Source of the DNA: Dryas octopetala | Lineage: Eukaryota > Streptophyta > Magnoliopsida > Rosales > Rosaceae | Assembly (NCBI GenBank): GCA_963921425.1 | Contig: OY992837.1 | Location: 19,174,630-19,238,629 of the forward strand | Length of the DNA: 64,000 nucleotides | Reading direction: 5' to 3' | In this document: positions 21,045 to 33,717 of the stretch, one piece after another | How the letters are laid out: the number at the start of each line of letters is the position of its first letter | Position numbering within the stretch: the stretch's first letter is position 1 | The notes under the pieces: generated by a model | What the model saw: the letters and a program-made list of their open reading frames with translations, nothing else | Database searches by the model: none | Told to the model about the DNA's origin: nothing | Program-made: the position numbers and the translations under genes

Positions 21045-23833
21045 TGACAGGACCGCCCCCGGATTCCACCCTGAAACCCAGAGAGGTCCTGCGGGAATCC
21101 AAATTCAAGGAAAATCCTACCGAAAATTCGGCAGAACCTCCCCTGAAAATGGACTAACCCAGAAATTCAAACCTGTTAAAAAGCACTTCTATACAGCAAC
21201 CACCTCTACCACAACCAAATAGGGTCTCAGACCCAACAATCTCACAGAAATCCAACTTAAAATTTGTAGGGTGGTTATCAGAGCTGCTATTCTATTACAT
21301 GGAATTTTTACAAAAATTAAATGGCGCCTACAGGGTCCGACTAAGGAGATGATTGCAACTGCCTCGACGTGTTTGGCTCGACCTCCACCAAATCTACTAC
21401 CTGGGGGACAATTTAAGACAAAACAAGAAACGGTGAGATAGGCTCAGTGAGTGGACAGTTAAATGGAGATGAAATCAAGTCTAAATATTTTTAACTCTAA
21501 AACCTCACGTCGCTCTTTGAAATCCCCCAGTTTTAAAACAATTTCACAAGTCTTAAAAATGTTATAAAACTCATGAAAAACAATTAATACTCTCAAGCTG
21601 TAAAATTATTAAAATATCTGAAATAAAATGAAATGCCTTAATGAAACTGTCGTTTAAAACGTTTACTGGTGGAATATATTTTCTCAAAATACTTCCCAAC
21701 TGAAAACTCACGCCACACTAGTACCCCGGAAACTGCTGGTCATACACTGCCGAGTCATCTCTAGGCAAGTGCAGAGCAAATATACACCTGTGCTGGTCAT
21801 ACACTGCCGAGTCATCTCTAGGCAAGTGCAGAGCAAATATACACCTGTGCTGGTCATACACTGCCGAGTCATCTCTAGGCGAGTGCAGAGCAATTGTATA
21901 CCTGTGCTGGTCATACACTGCCGAGTCATCTCTAGGCGAGTGCAGAGCAATTATGTACCTGTGCTGGTCATACACCGCCGAGTCATCTCTAGGCGAGTGC
22001 AGAGCAATTATACACCTGTGCTGGTCATACACCGCCGAGTCATCTCTAGGCGAGTGCAGAGCAATTATATACCTGTGCTGGTCATACACCGCCGAGTCAT
22101 CTCTAGGCGAGTGCAGAGCAATATATACCTGCTGTAGGGGGTACTAATATGACGGTTTAAAACTGCTCATTTATCTTCATAAAATTCGTAACTCAAATCA
22201 ATATTTCTAATTCAAGACTCATGATAACCAAATAATAAAATCATAATTTAAGAAAACACTTCCAAATCACAGATCCAATTCAACCTCTAATATCTCTCAA
22301 ACAAATTCAATAACCACATAAATAAATCATGAATTTAAAAAAAGCATTTGCAAAATAAAGTCCACTCACAGTGAGAAAATCTAATGTCGATCCTCCGCCG
22401 AATCGTCGCGAACCCCGATCGTGTCGCCTATAACACAACGATAAAATATGAAATTGGTCTCGACTCCAATACGTTTAATTTTGTGTGTGTTAATTCTAAT
22501 GTCTCGCTAAACTCATGCTCGAGTAACGGTTATAAATCATCTTCCTCAAAACTATACGCTCTCTAACCTATTCCTAACCATCTCGAAACTTCCCGGCTCA
22601 CACCAGCATCAACCACACCCAAACTCCTAATTTCTTCAAGTTTCTCATTGGGGTCGACACTTAGAGGTTTACTAGTGGATAAATTATCCAAAACCACTAA
22701 AAATTTCCACAAAACTCAGCCATTCATAGCAAATCCGAACTGGGTTCCAACCCTTGAAATCAAACTTCTCAATGTCCAAAATCCTCCAAATTAACTCTGA
22801 TTTTTTGATGCTAGACATAGAACAACCTTCCTAAGAGTGAAAATTATCCAAAACACAACAAGATTAACCCATAATCTCTACATTCAAAGGGGAACCCGAA
22901 ATCACTACAAATCCAAATTTTCAATTTCCTAAATACTTGAAATTAACCATTAAAAATACAGGGGAAATAAAGCCTAAGATGGGGGAGAGAAAACCCACCT
23001 GGTATGGAGGTGATTGGCGCCGGAAAACTGGTCGGAGAAGGGAGAGAAGCCGGCGGCCAGTGGAGCTCTTCTGACAGCAACCACGCGCAGGGGGTGGCTG
23101 GGTTGGCTGGAGGAGTGGCCAGGAGAGATGGTCGGCGTCGGGAAGGCTCGCCGGAGGTCTCAGGTGACCGGAATGGCCGGCGGCGTGGGTTTTGGGTGGC
23201 TGGGTGCAGAGGTTGGGTGCGCACAGAGAAAGGGGAGAGAGAGAAAACACGAGGAGAGAGAGAATAGGCTCGGGGAAGCTGGTCGGCGCTGGGGGGTGTT
23301 TGCCGGAGCCAGGGGCTGGCCGGTGATGGTGAGTGGGGGTGGCTGGGTGGTGCGCGCAGGGGAGAGGGTGCGGAGGAGAGGGAAAACCGAGAGAGAGAGA
23401 GTGCGGGGAGAGAGAATAAATAGAGGGAGAGAGAGTTCTAGAGAGAGAAATTTCTAGAAAAATCTAGAGAGAGGAAATCTGATTTTTAAAACCCACTTTT
23501 ATAAATTTACAACATTGCCCCTCACTTTAAACGCCTATATCTTTCAAACCGTAACTCGGATTGGCGCGTGCCGCGTGTCTATGAAATCGTGAGTTCGAAA
23601 CCTATCTAACGGACCCGAAGTCAAAATTGAATTCCCATTCTTTTTAAAAGCCAACTTTTGGTCAAGCTTAAATTAAAATAAATAAATCAAAACTTTAAAT
23701 CAAAACCCTTTTTATTTTCCAAATAAATATCAAAATCTTTAAAATTCAATCCAACATCTTTTATAAACCTCTTAAAAACATAGTTAAATAAAAATTTAAA
23801 TTTCTAGTGAAAAATTTGGGTCGGGTCGTTACA
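21045..23833 (-). mobile_element. A3, solo LTR of the Tekay-A family inside CACTA-2
   Basis: It starts TGACAGGACCGCCCC and ends GGGTCGGGTCGTTACA, with target duplication TGGGG (21040-21044 and 23834-23838). 2.79 kb. By similarity to A2 and A5 it lies in the minus orientation. It has a 57-bp hairpin array (21736-22128), a GC-rich leader (about 23000-23400), a TATA-like TATTTATTC on the minus strand near 23427, and the conserved block near 23530-23680. It arose by recombination between the two LTRs of a full element. The open frames in the leader are not convincing genes. Confidence 0.93.
21736..22128 (-). repeat. 57-bp hairpin minisatellite in A3
   Basis: Seven near-identical 57-bp units. The arms CACTGCC/CACCGCC and GGCGAGTG pair with a one-base bulge. 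The C/T variant in the first arm changes a plus-strand C-A mismatch into a G-U pair on the element's sense strand. Open frames across the array on both strands are products of the period. Confidence 0.9.
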
Positions 23834-23838
23834 TGGGG

Positions 23839-25371
23839 AGTCTTTACAAAATAAGAAGTCAGGGAATTGAGTTCATAAGTAAGGCATTGTTGTAACTGGG
23901 CATACTTACTTAGATTAGGGACCCTCAATAGTTCTACATAGCTCCAAATCATTGTTTTTGATTTCCAAATCTGATGGATCTAGTAATTTGTAGTAAAAAT
24001 TTAACTTGTATACTTGGGTTTGTTTTGTCTTGGCCCTTATTTTGAAGGGCCTGCATTTTGCAGAATTAATGTTACAACTAATATAGCAGAGTGGGGAGGT
24101 TTAAAGGTTGGGAAATTGGACACTAATATAGCAGAGAAAAAGAGAGATAGAGAGATAAAAGAGGGGGAGAGAAAGAGAGATAGATGAAGAGATAAGGAGA
24201 CTTCATGATTGAAATTTGAAAGCAGAGGTTGGAATATGGAGACTAGCTAGATGGTGATAAATAAATTATAATAAAATAATGGGTTAAATAAAGGTGAAGA
24301 AGAACATGGTTGCAAATTGGAAGCAGCAAGAACCCCTCTCCTCTAATTTTGAAAGCAAGCCAATTCCTTTTGACTGGAGGCAAAGAAAAATAACAAAGCA
24401 ATCGGCGTAGGCAAGATCACTTTACGCATGTCTATTTTTGCATCTTTTTGATCTCTCTTATCTCTTTGTTCAGAAAATAAATATTTGGTGAAAGCAACCA
24501 CTTACTAGCTGTCTCATGTGCAAGCTAGACTATTTTCTTTTGGGTTTAACTTGATCTTGTATCTACTTTTGGGCTGACTTGAACTTGTTTGCCATGTGTA
24601 TTTGTAGACTTTGCAGCACCTAAGAAAACTTGCAGCAAACATTGCTACGTGGGGCTTGGAGCAAGAGAAATAATTTGTTTATTTCTTTGGCAGTTTAATC
24701 CCTTTCACGTGTCCTCTTTTTGCTGACTTTGGATTTCCATACTTTTCCTTTGTCTAATACCAACAGTAGCTAACCCTTTTTATTAATTTGCAGGTGTCAA
24801 CTAACTGAAAAGGAATTCAATACCCCCATAGTCCTCCATGTGAGACTTTAAAGAGTGAGGTTCCTTTTCTTTATAATGGACATAATTTCTCCATCCATTT
24901 TTTTTTCTTGGTGTCTTTTTTTCCATTCTCTAATACATGCTTTTTTTTTTTGGCAGGGAGGGAAGAGAAGAGACCATGTTCTTGATTTATTTCTCCAGGT
25001 GCCGACTGCCTCTTTTTTGTTTTGCTATTTTTTCTTTTTATATATGACTTTGTTGAAAACCTGCTCTTTCATCTTGCAGCAAGCCACTCCAAAATCAAGA
25101 CTTAAGACACAAAGAAAATGAGTCACTCCTCTTTTATCTTGATGGCTGCAATCCCTTTTTTATTTTTTTTCTTTTAGCAAATGACAAGACTAGCTTGTGT
25201 TATTTTCCTGCATGAAAGGTGCCGAAGCAAGCCATATCTCCTTTGGAATTTAAAGTGAAAGGTCAGACCTCCATATATATATATATATGTATCTATACAT
25301 CCAAGAAAAGCATGTGTATTCCTCAGTGGCTTTTGTTATTTGAATTGCCTTGTGATTCGGAATTGTGCCAG
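23839..25371 (+). other. CACTA-2 middle region, no recognised gene
   Basis: T-rich and GA-rich sequence (GA-rich at about 24125-24200). Pieces with splice-like borders occur, for example TGGCAG near 24956 and TTGCAG near 25079, but I recognise no protein. It may hold further captured host introns; that is inference from texture only. Confidence 0.4.
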
Positions 25372-25467
25372 GTACTGATGGCAGCAGGGGATACATTTCG
25401 AGCAACTGCCTATGACTAGCTGGAGATATAGGCTAAGAGGACTGGGTGTGAAATTTCTTTAGTGGAG
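25372..25467 (+). pseudogene. CPFTSY: captured exon of chloroplast SRP receptor cpFtsY, broken
   Basis: The 32 codons read VLMAAGDTFRATAYD, stop, LEI, stop, AKRTGCEISLVE. This matches the SRP-GTPase segment that in plant cpFtsY reads VLMAAGDTFRAAASDQLEIW, then AERTGCEI. The G3-G4 neighbourhood motif AAGDTFRA is diagnostic for SRP GTPases, and the RTGCEI part points to the plastid receptor rather than SRP54. The exon is bounded by CCAG and GTTAAG. The two stops fit CAG to TAG (Gln) and TGG to TAG (Trp). I saw no other cpFtsY exon nearby. This is a host gene fragment carried inside CACTA-2. Confidence 0.85.
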
Positions 25468-27669
25468 GTTAAGAATGATAAAATTGATGGGCCATGTGTG
25501 CTCTTTTAACTTTACAGGAAATTGGACATCTATCAATGTATACTTGTGAATAAAAGTTGTGCATGAAACAATTTTTCGCTAACTATGGTTTTATTTTTTT
25601 AATGGTCTTTGGGTTAACTTCATAGCCAATATGTACTTGAGTGAATTTTTTGTATCTTACATTAGCTGAATGGTTTGGGTATTGATGGATGGTTGGGACG
25701 ACAAATGAATATTTTCACTTATGATGATTTGCAATAAATTGGACTGGAGATGTATAATTTTATAACTCGATATGCAAGAGAACCACTCAAAATTAACTTG
25801 TTTATCGGTAGGTAAATTGATAGATCTTGCAGATATGGTTAAATGACTTATGCAAAACTAGAACATAGAATTTTTTATTTTTGTCTCAGCATTTTTAGTT
25901 AGAACTTTTTTAGCTTGATCTTTTAGTTTCAATCAACCTACTTTGCTTTCTTTTTTTCTTTTTAATTCTTTGCAGGTTTATTAAAACATAAGGTCAAGGA
26001 AGCCTACTTCTATCATCAAAGTTCTAAATCAGGTTCCCAAGTATTTTCATACTTCATATTATGAAAGGAAAAGGAATCCTATTGAATTTTTTTTATAGTA
26101 AATTTAAAATAATAGAGTACAGCTTAGAAGTCTAAATTTTGGTCAAAGACAAGTACTAAACGATGATGTTTCCTTGCTAAATAGCCATATAGAAGTACTG
26201 TGATTTAATGAGTTGTTAGAAGCTATTTTTTTTTTTGGTTATTTTAATTACTTACTGATGAGAGTACATTTTCTGCAGACTGCAACTTCATATTCAAAGA
26301 GAGCATTGGAATGTGCATCTTACTTTGTATGGCCACATACTTGACGCAGTAAGTGATATCTTAAAATGAGGTTCTAGTGAAATCTCATTTTCTTATAATC
26401 TTAATAAATTATCTTATTGTCAGCCCATCTCTCTTCAAGCACTCTTGAAAAGGGAAAGGAAGAGGAATGACAAGAAAAAGTCAAAGCAAAGGAAGAAGAA
26501 ATTAAGAAGGGAAAAGATAGTATTAAACGGTTTATTGGTTGCCCTGTCTGATTTTTAGCTACAAGGCTCTTGTAATTACAGTATTGTTTCCTAAAATAAG
26601 TTTTAAATGAACATATAGATGGTTGGCTGTGTCTGTTTTTTATCAGTATAATATATGTAACAAGGTTTTTCCCAAGTGTCCCTTGAAAATTTCAACTTGT
26701 AACTTTTCTTTTTGTATGATTTCAGGTTGCAGTGAAGTGAGCATCACTACAAAAAGTCATTCTTGAAATCGTAAAAGGAAAGTGGGAGCAGGAGAGTGAC
26801 TAAGTTCTGCTTGCCACCATTGATGACTCTTGTAAGCATGTTGAGATTTATTAATTATTGCTTAAACGAGCATGCATTTGTAAGTATGATTGTGCATGTA
26901 AAAGAGTATTATATGCCAAATTAGATATGGTAATTACATACTGCTTTTCAATACTCCAAATGGGTCTTCTTAAACAGAATTGATACATGCATGCCATATG
27001 ACTCACTGCAGATTAGCTTCCTACTATTTCGTATCTTTCTATTGGAATTTCTTAAACTTGAGAATGTATCTTAACATTGTTCTCTTAACATCCTACTTTT
27101 TGTGAAGCTTTTTCTTGTTCTTTGTATTTGGAAGTCTAAGTTCCTGCCATGTGTTAGGACAAGGTTCTGTTGTGACAGTAGCTAATTTTATTGCATTTAT
27201 TTTTGGGAAATATCTAGTCTTCGTAGCTAATAATTTGATGTAGGACAAGAAATGGTTTTGAAGATTGAGGACCGGACCTCCCCTTTGAGAACATGTTTCA
27301 TTTTGTTTAAAATGTGCTTTGGATCAATTGTGTAAAAACCCTTGTTAATTATGATGATGATGGATTAACTTGATGGTTATGACAGGTTAATTGTTTTTTA
27401 AGTCAATTAGATCATTAATTTGATGGTTGATGATTAACTTGATGGTTATGGCAGGTTAATTGTTTTTTAAGTCACTTAGATCATTATTTTGATGGTTTGT
27501 TCTTGCTTTGTATGTTTGTTCTTTAGTTCAGGGGTTTCCTCTGCTCTTTTTTTTTTTGATTGATTCATTCAATTACTAAAAAAAAAAAGTTAATTAAACA
27601 AAAATGTTGAATTTCTTATTGGTGTATTCCCTTATGTTAATCCCTTTGTTACTCCATGGTTAATTTCAG
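25468..27669 (+). other. CACTA-2 right-middle region, no recognised gene
   Basis: AT-rich with several splice-like borders. A Lys-rich stretch (QALLKRERKRNDKKKSKQRK) is open at about 26423-26545 but is low in complexity. A 72-bp sequence is tandemly duplicated at about 27355-27497 (motif AACTTGATGGTTATG followed by GGTTAATTGTTTTTTAAGTC). No assignment is possible. Confidence 0.4.
27355..27497 (+). repeat. 72-bp tandem duplication in CACTA-2
   Basis: Two copies with few differences, sharing GATTAACTTGATGGTTATG and GGTTAATTGTTTTTTAAGTC. They sit just upstream of the Ulp1 exon, in predicted intron sequence. Confidence 0.75.
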
Positions 27670-27759
27670 TGGGAAAGGAGAAAGGACAACACCTACTCAC
27701 AGGACCAGATTGATGAAGTAAGCGCTGAATGGGCGGGCTTTCTGGTGCGCTATATGTAG
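27670..27759 (+). pseudogene. last exon of a CACTA Ulp1-type protease gene
   Basis: It follows TTTCAG and reads WERRKDNTYSQDQIDEVSAE, then WAGFLVRYM and a stop. The final exon of the CACTA-1 protease gene reads WSKSKIKRCSYTKDQIDDVR, then EEWGDFVNLNYV and a stop, so the two are homologous in position, phase and sequence. The catalytic exons are missing here. CACTA-2 is therefore a deletion derivative of a protease-bearing element, not just a pair of ends. Confidence 0.75.
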
Positions 27760-28944
27760 ATCCAATACGTACTCCTCACTTCCCTAAGTCCGCCGGCTGG
27801 GTTTAACAAGCATTTTTTGGTAAATATTTTGTATAGCTAACTAGCTAGGCTGTGTAGACATGCAATATTATGATGGGAGCAGTTCATTGACTAGCTAATC
27901 TTGCAAAGTCAGATATTTTTGTATGTATATGGCTGACTTTGCACGATTACTTAGGTTATACCATGTCATCCCTAGCTTTATAGTTTTTGTAATCAACAAG
28001 TACTTTTTGTAGTTATCAAGTTACTTATAATTTTTTGGGCTATACATTAATTGGCAAGGGATGTGTGAATGAGTTTGTTATCATGATCGACTTTGTAAAC
28101 TCCAATTCCAATTTAATGAATTCATGGATCTTTTTGAGTTATCAATATTTGTGGATTACTTTGGATGCAACAAGCAGGGATTTAGTGGGATTTAATTCCA
28201 ATTGGATATGCAAGCAGGGAATTAATGGGGATTCAATTGGATGCAAGCAGAGATATAAAAATGTGAATCAAACAAACAACAGTTTTCAATTTAAAACAAT
28301 TGTGTTAATTAATCCTAGACAACGGTTTTAGTTAAATAACCATTGTATAACACACCTACTAACAACAGTTAAAACGTTTAGGGTTTAGGGTTTACCAAAA
28401 AATTGATGTGTATCATCTATCTATACAACATTTTTGAAAAAAAATTACTTGTCATACGCATATCTTAACATCACATATAGTTAAAAGAAGTTGTGGAGAT
28501 TATGATTACCCAACAGTTTTAGAGTATCAAATGATATGTATAAGTAATTAAAATAACATGTTTAAGTTAAAACTGTTGTTGAGTTTCTTATGTACCAACA
28601 TTCATGCCAGTTTAATACTTAATTATGCAACGGTGTTTCTTAAAACTAATGTTTAACAATACTTTGGACAATATTTATAGTAAATAAATATTGTCAAATC
28701 ATTACTAATACAATAGTTTTGTATCTGTAAACGTTGTGTATTGTGTTTCAACACAACCGTTTAAGATGAAAATCATGCATTTTGGTGGATACTAGACAAC
28801 AGTTTTAAATTATAACTGTTTTATTAATCCATTCAGACAACAGGTTTTTACCGTTGTCTAATTATGCTATAGATGTCACTCGCCTAGACGACGAAATTTT
28901 GGGCAAATAGACAACTGTTTTTTACCGTTGTCTATTAACTTCAT
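27760..28944 (+). repeat. CACTA-2 right sub-terminal region
   Basis: No gene. From about 28260 on there are many scattered copies of ACAACGGTTTT, ACAGTTTTAA and AAAACTGTTGT in both orientations, mirroring the left end. Two telomere-like TTTAGGG units occur at about 28378-28394 and are probably chance. Confidence 0.7.
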
Positions 28945-28954
28945 TGTAGTAGTG

Positions 28955-30482
28955 AACTATTTTTATTTTCACATGTTTATGGTGATTTCGGGTTTTAGGT
29001 ATATTCACACTTATACTTGCCTAAAATGACTAAATGACCACTTATGCACAACACTTTGACCTAATTGCTTATGCTTGGATAATTGGATTATGAGCGTGAC
29101 TTTGTCTACTCAATTGGTGGTCTCAGATTTCAAAGGAAGGCCAATAACTTGTATGATTTTACTTCATCCAAAAATGGTTTTAATGCACTTATTTGAAATT
29201 ACATATTTTTAGTAACTTATTTGGACACTCATACTTGCTTTTACTTGTACAAACATGTATTTGTGACAGATACATGTCTAGAGTTTGGATTTGACAACTA
29301 GGAATACCAAGGGTTGAAAAGTTGACCTTGAAACCCTATTGTTGACCAATTTAGACCACTAGGGCTGGAATCCTAGGTTACTCAAGCAAGAGATAAAGAT
29401 AATGGTTATTCCATGGCATGGTGATCATGACTAGGGTTGGAGATAGGGTGTATTTTCGGATTAGAGGGAAAGGAAACAAAACAAAATGTAATAGTGGCTT
29501 TAATTAAAAGATTTAGCATAAAAAAATATAAAAAAAGCCTTTGTTTGGTTATTGGACTGTTTAGCCTAGAGTCCTAGACTAAACACTCAATTAAAAATGT
29601 CATAAGGGATTGGCCAGCCTATTAGAACCCTCTTGGGAAACCAGAAGCCCTGAAAATTAAAAAGCCCAAGAGCCTTGTCAAAAACCTTTCCCACGCAAGA
29701 AAGGAAGTGACTCTTTAGTTTTCCCTCCAACAGACACAAGCATCATTTTATAAAACCAACCCCTACCCAGAAAAATCTCCTATATTAATTATGAGTTCTA
29801 GAAAAAGAGAGAGAGTTAGAGAAAAAGAGAAAACGAGAAGAGAAGAAGAGGAAAGCCAAAAGAGAAGGCCAAACCCGAGAACAAGAAGAAGGAATTTGTA
29901 GCCTGCATTCTCCTTTGGAAAACTTAGCAACAATTGGTAAGAACCCTTACCGTACCCTCTAAGTCTGATTTTCAATACCTTAGAACCTTGTTGAATGGCT
30001 AGGGTTAAGTCCATCCAAAGAGATAGAAATTTGCAAAACTGTTTTTAAGCATGAAACTAGACATGTACACCTTTTATTCAAGCCAAGAATCATGAAAATC
30101 CCTTCTATATTGAGTGAGTTATGCATTTTCAAAGTTTCCTTGAAATCTGTCATTTTTTTGCAGCATTTTCAAAGAAAATTCATGAGGTTTGCATACTTGA
30201 ATTTTATTTTACTCAGAGTCTTGATTTGAAATTGATACAGTAGATTGTAGAGAAGATTTCAGATTTGTACCAATTGGTTTTACTTGATTTGGTTTAATAT
30301 ACCCGGAAATAGCATTTTTACCACACGAACAATGATTTTTCAGCAAAACCCTTTTTTCTGGTGTGAACTTTGGGTCTTTGAAAACCCTACTTGCACAACT
30401 CCAATTGCCTTGAAAAGTTTTTGGCTTGAGTGTTAGTATGTCTTCTAACTGGTTGTGAAAAAAGTTGTTCAAATTATGTTTG
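28955..30482 (+). repeat. LTR-C piece 3
   Basis: The first three bases are the second copy of the CACTA-2 target duplication. No gene. A TATA-like ATTTTATAAAA lies at 29745-29755, followed by a GA-rich leader from about 29800, as in the promoter part of other LTRs here. It ends at the A2 insertion (GTTTG). Confidence 0.6.
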
Positions 30483-33400
30483 TGACAGGACCGCCCCCGG
30501 TTTCCACCCTGAAACCCGGAGAGGTCCTGCGGGAATCCAAATTCAAGGAAAATCCTACCGAAAATTCGGCAGAACCTCCCCTGAAAATGGACTAACCCAG
30601 AAATTTCAAACCTGTTAAAAACACTTCTAAAGAGCAACCACCTCTACCACAACCAAATAGGGTCTCAGACCCAACAATTTTAAAGAGAAACCATCTAGAA
30701 ATTTTAAGTGTGATGATCAGAGCCACTATCCTAATACAAGGAATTTTTACAAGAATATTAACTGGCGCCTACCCGGTCCGACTTGAGGGATGAATGTAAC
30801 TGCCTCGACGTGTTTGGCTCGACCTCCACCAAAGCTACTACCTAGGGGGAACAATTTAAAACAAAACAAGCTAAATCGTGAGACAAACTCAGTGAGTGGA
30901 CAGTTTAATAGAAATGAAAATAAAAATAAATCTTCTGTTTCGGAAAATCCTTCAAAACCACATTTAGCACCAAGACCTCACGTCACTCTCTGAAATCCCC
31001 CAGTTTTAAAATCATTTCCAAACTTTAAGAGAGTTATAAAACTAATGAGACTCAAAGCAAAGATAAATCAAAACTCATTTCTCAAGAGCCACCCATCTAA
31101 ATAACAAAGTCATAGTAATAATAAAATCGAAATCGTTATAAAAAACTCGAAAAGTAGTTCTCACTTAAAATCCATATTTAAACTCTTGAAAATACCAATT
31201 CCATTTTCCACCATGCTATATACCCTGAATAATCCTGGCCATACACACGCGTGGAGTAAATCCAACACGTGCAGGCAATATCCTGGCCATACACACGCGT
31301 GGAGTAAATCCAACACGTGCAGGCAATATCCTGGCCATACACACGTGTGAATAAATCAGTACGTGCAGGCAATCCTGGTCATACACACGCGTGGAGTAAA
31401 TCCAACACGTGCAGGCAATATCCTGGCCATACACACGCGTGGAGTGAATCCAACACGTGCAGGCAATATCCTGGCCATACACACGTGTGAATAAATCAGC
31501 ACGTGCAGGCAATCCTGGTCATACGTGCACGCAGAGCAGCCCCCAAAGGGCGAAGCATCCCGACACACGGCCCAAAGCCTATATGTGTGCCGTGATGGGT
31601 CCCAAAGACCTATCAAATCTGATAACCTGGAGGGTACTGCAAGAGTGGATTTTGAAAACCATTTTCCAAACCAAGTCATAAATCCTTTTTCCACCGAGAA
31701 TAAATATCATGGTACTTTCCCAAAAAGAAACTTAAAATCCATAAGCCAACACACGTAATTCGAATCAAATTCGATATACATAAGTCATATTAATACTTTT
31801 CAACAAAATCGAAATATAAAATGAGCCTGGTATATAAAATGAGAAACTAAATTCCTTTCCCAAAGTCCAACTACTCACGAAAACCAACATGTAAATATAT
31901 ATATATATTTTAAAACTTACTTTTGAAGCATATGAAATCCGAAATCCAACATTTTTTTTCATCAAATCCCAAATCAAATTAAAGCTATCATGCATAATAG
32001 GATTAATGAAATATTTAATAAATTTATTTGAAAACCAAAGTTCGCTCGCAGTTAATATTTCTAAAACAAATTCAATTAACCAAAATAAAAATGCAAATTT
32101 CATAAATCATTTTAAAGAAGAAGGGTCCACTCACAAAGATAGCCCTAGCTTCGATCCTCTGCCGGATCGTCACGAGCCACGGTCGTCTCGCCTATAAAAT
32201 AAACGACAACACCAAAAATCTGTCTTGGTTCTACGATAATTAAAGAGTGTGTATTAATCCTAACGTCCCACTCGACTTTCGTTCCTATGCGATGATTTAC
32301 GACCTACACGAATTGACCAACAGCACCTATACAACCACCCCTAAAGTTTCCCTGCTCAACCTAACCACAAACACCATAACTAATGTCGATAACCCATTCA
32401 ACCAATTGTCATAAATATTCTAAAATTATGGCATATCAGCAGCGGTTTGAAACCAAATTGGTGGTCACCCAAGGTAGCTATCTCAAGCCCAAAATTAACC
32501 AAATATATAAAAATTTCTCAAATCTTCTCATACATTCAAATCTAACATCCACTTTTGCGTTTCCTAAAGATGAGATTGTCCAAAACCACACCAAAATTTC
32601 CATAAGACTCAGCAAATCCTCAGCAGACCCGAAATGGGTTCCAACCCTTGCAAATCAAACTTTTCAATACTCAAACTCCTGCAAATTTATTTCTAAAATT
32701 CTGATCCTAAACATTTCTAAGGTCTTATGGGGAAGAATTTCGTCCAAAATAACCACAAAACATCCTTCTAAAATTGAAATTTCATAAATCCCAAATGGCT
32801 CAAAATCCCCAAACTCAATCTTCCATATGAACTCAAAATTAAGCAGCCACAACACAAGATATTGAAAGCCCATTGAGAGGGAGAGAAAACCCACCTGAAA
32901 ACAAGTTGGATGGAGGCCGGAGGTGGTTGGAACCGACAAAGAGAGGAGGCGGCAGCTGGGTGGTTTTCTGGCGAGTTTTCGCGTGCAGAGGGGCAGCTCA
33001 GCAAAGAGGGTGACTGGGAGGTGAACGTCGGCTTGAGGGGGAGGTCGCCGGATGTGGGCTGGGTGGCTGGGTGGCTAGGTTGATCGCGCGCAGGGGCTGG
33101 GTGTCTGGGTTGATCGCGCGCAGGGGCTGGCTGGAGGAAGAACCGGCAAGCTGACCAGCGTCGGGGAGACACGCCGGTGATCAGGGTCGACGGGTGGTGG
33201 CCGGACTTGGTCTCAGCTGGTGTGTGCAGGAGGTTGCCGAAGAGAAGAGAGGAAGAGAGAGTGCGGGGAGAGAGAGTGTGTGCGGGAGTGAGAAAGAGAA
33301 AGTGAATATAAGAGAGAGATGGAGGGTTCTAGAAAATGCTAGAGAGAGAGAGAAACTTCTTAAAAAAAATATCTGATTTTTAAACCCAATTTGTCAATTT

Positions 33401-33717
33401 TACAAAATTGCCCCTCGCTTCGAACGTTTATATCTTTCAAACCGCAACTCGGTTCGACGCGTGCTACGTGTCTATGAACTCGGGGGATCGAAACCTATCT
33501 AACGGACCCAAGGTCAAAGTCGAAAACCCATTTATTTTAAAAGTCAACTTTTAGTCAAGCTTAAATTAAAACAAAAATAAATAAATAAATCAAAACCCTT
33601 TTTATTTTCCAAATAAATATCAAAATCTTTAAAATTCAATTCCACATCCTTTAAAAAAAATCTCTTTAAAGCATAAAAATTTAAATTTCTAGTGAAAATT
33701 TGGGTCGGGTCGTTACA
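30483..33717 (-). repeat. A2 3' LTR (left)
   Basis: Plus-strand ends are TGACAGGACCGCCCC and GGGTCGTTACA. It contains the 48-bp hairpin array (31233-31520), the block around CCCAAAGGGCGAAGC (31540-31555), a GC-rich leader (32880-33240) and the conserved block near 33430-33560. Open frames in it are duplicated in the other LTR and are not genes. Confidence 0.92.
31233..31520 (-). repeat. 48-bp hairpin minisatellite in A2 left LTR
   Basis: Six units of 41-48 bp. The arms CACGCGTGGA and TCCAACACGTG pair with one bulged base. The one plus-strand mismatch is a G-U pair on the sense strand. The copy in the right LTR lies at 35998-36285. Confidence 0.88.

Larger units (their letters stand above)
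19941..28954 (+). mobile_element. CACTA-2, non-autonomous CACTA transposon with captured sequence
   Basis: It starts CACTACTACAATAATGT at 19941 and ends, inverted, CACTACTACAATGAAGT at 28954. The target duplication is AAC (19938-19940 and 28955-28957). Both ends hold repeats of the type AACGGTTTT / AAAACTGTTGT. Its ends differ from those of CACTA-1 beyond the CACTACTACA core, so it is a different family. It has no transposase gene. It carries the last exon of a Ulp1-type protease, a cpFtsY exon and other uncharacterised sequence, and is interrupted by solo LTR A3. It is about 6.2 kb without A3 and one TSD copy. Confidence 0.9.

Noticed and set aside
21736-22128. Array of direct repeats that could be taken for a CRISPR locus
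   Set aside because: Units abut with no unique spacers, there are no cas genes, and the sequence is a eukaryotic LTR.
23014-23457. GC-rich open frames in LTR leaders (also 42324-42824, 46299-46829, 54013-54543, 55052-55480 and 60818-61251)
   Set aside because: Overlapping frames are open on both strands because of GC and GA/CT richness; proteins are low-complexity Gly/Arg/Ser/Pro.
26423-26545. Lys-rich open stretch in CACTA-2 as a captured gene
   Set aside because: Low complexity, no start or recognisable domain; could be chance in an A-rich region.
26745-26770. CACTACAAAAAGTC as an internal CACTA terminus
   Set aside because: I found no matching inverted partner or 3-bp duplication nearby.
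28378-28394. Telomere-like TTTAGGG pair
   Set aside because: Only two units in an AT-rich transposon end; too short to mean a former telomere.
32383-32787. 134-codon open frame, repeated identically at 37148-37552, with an antisense frame at 32768-33172 and 37533-37937
   Set aside because: Both copies are the same place in the two LTRs of A2; composition is that of LTR leader, and no domain is seen.
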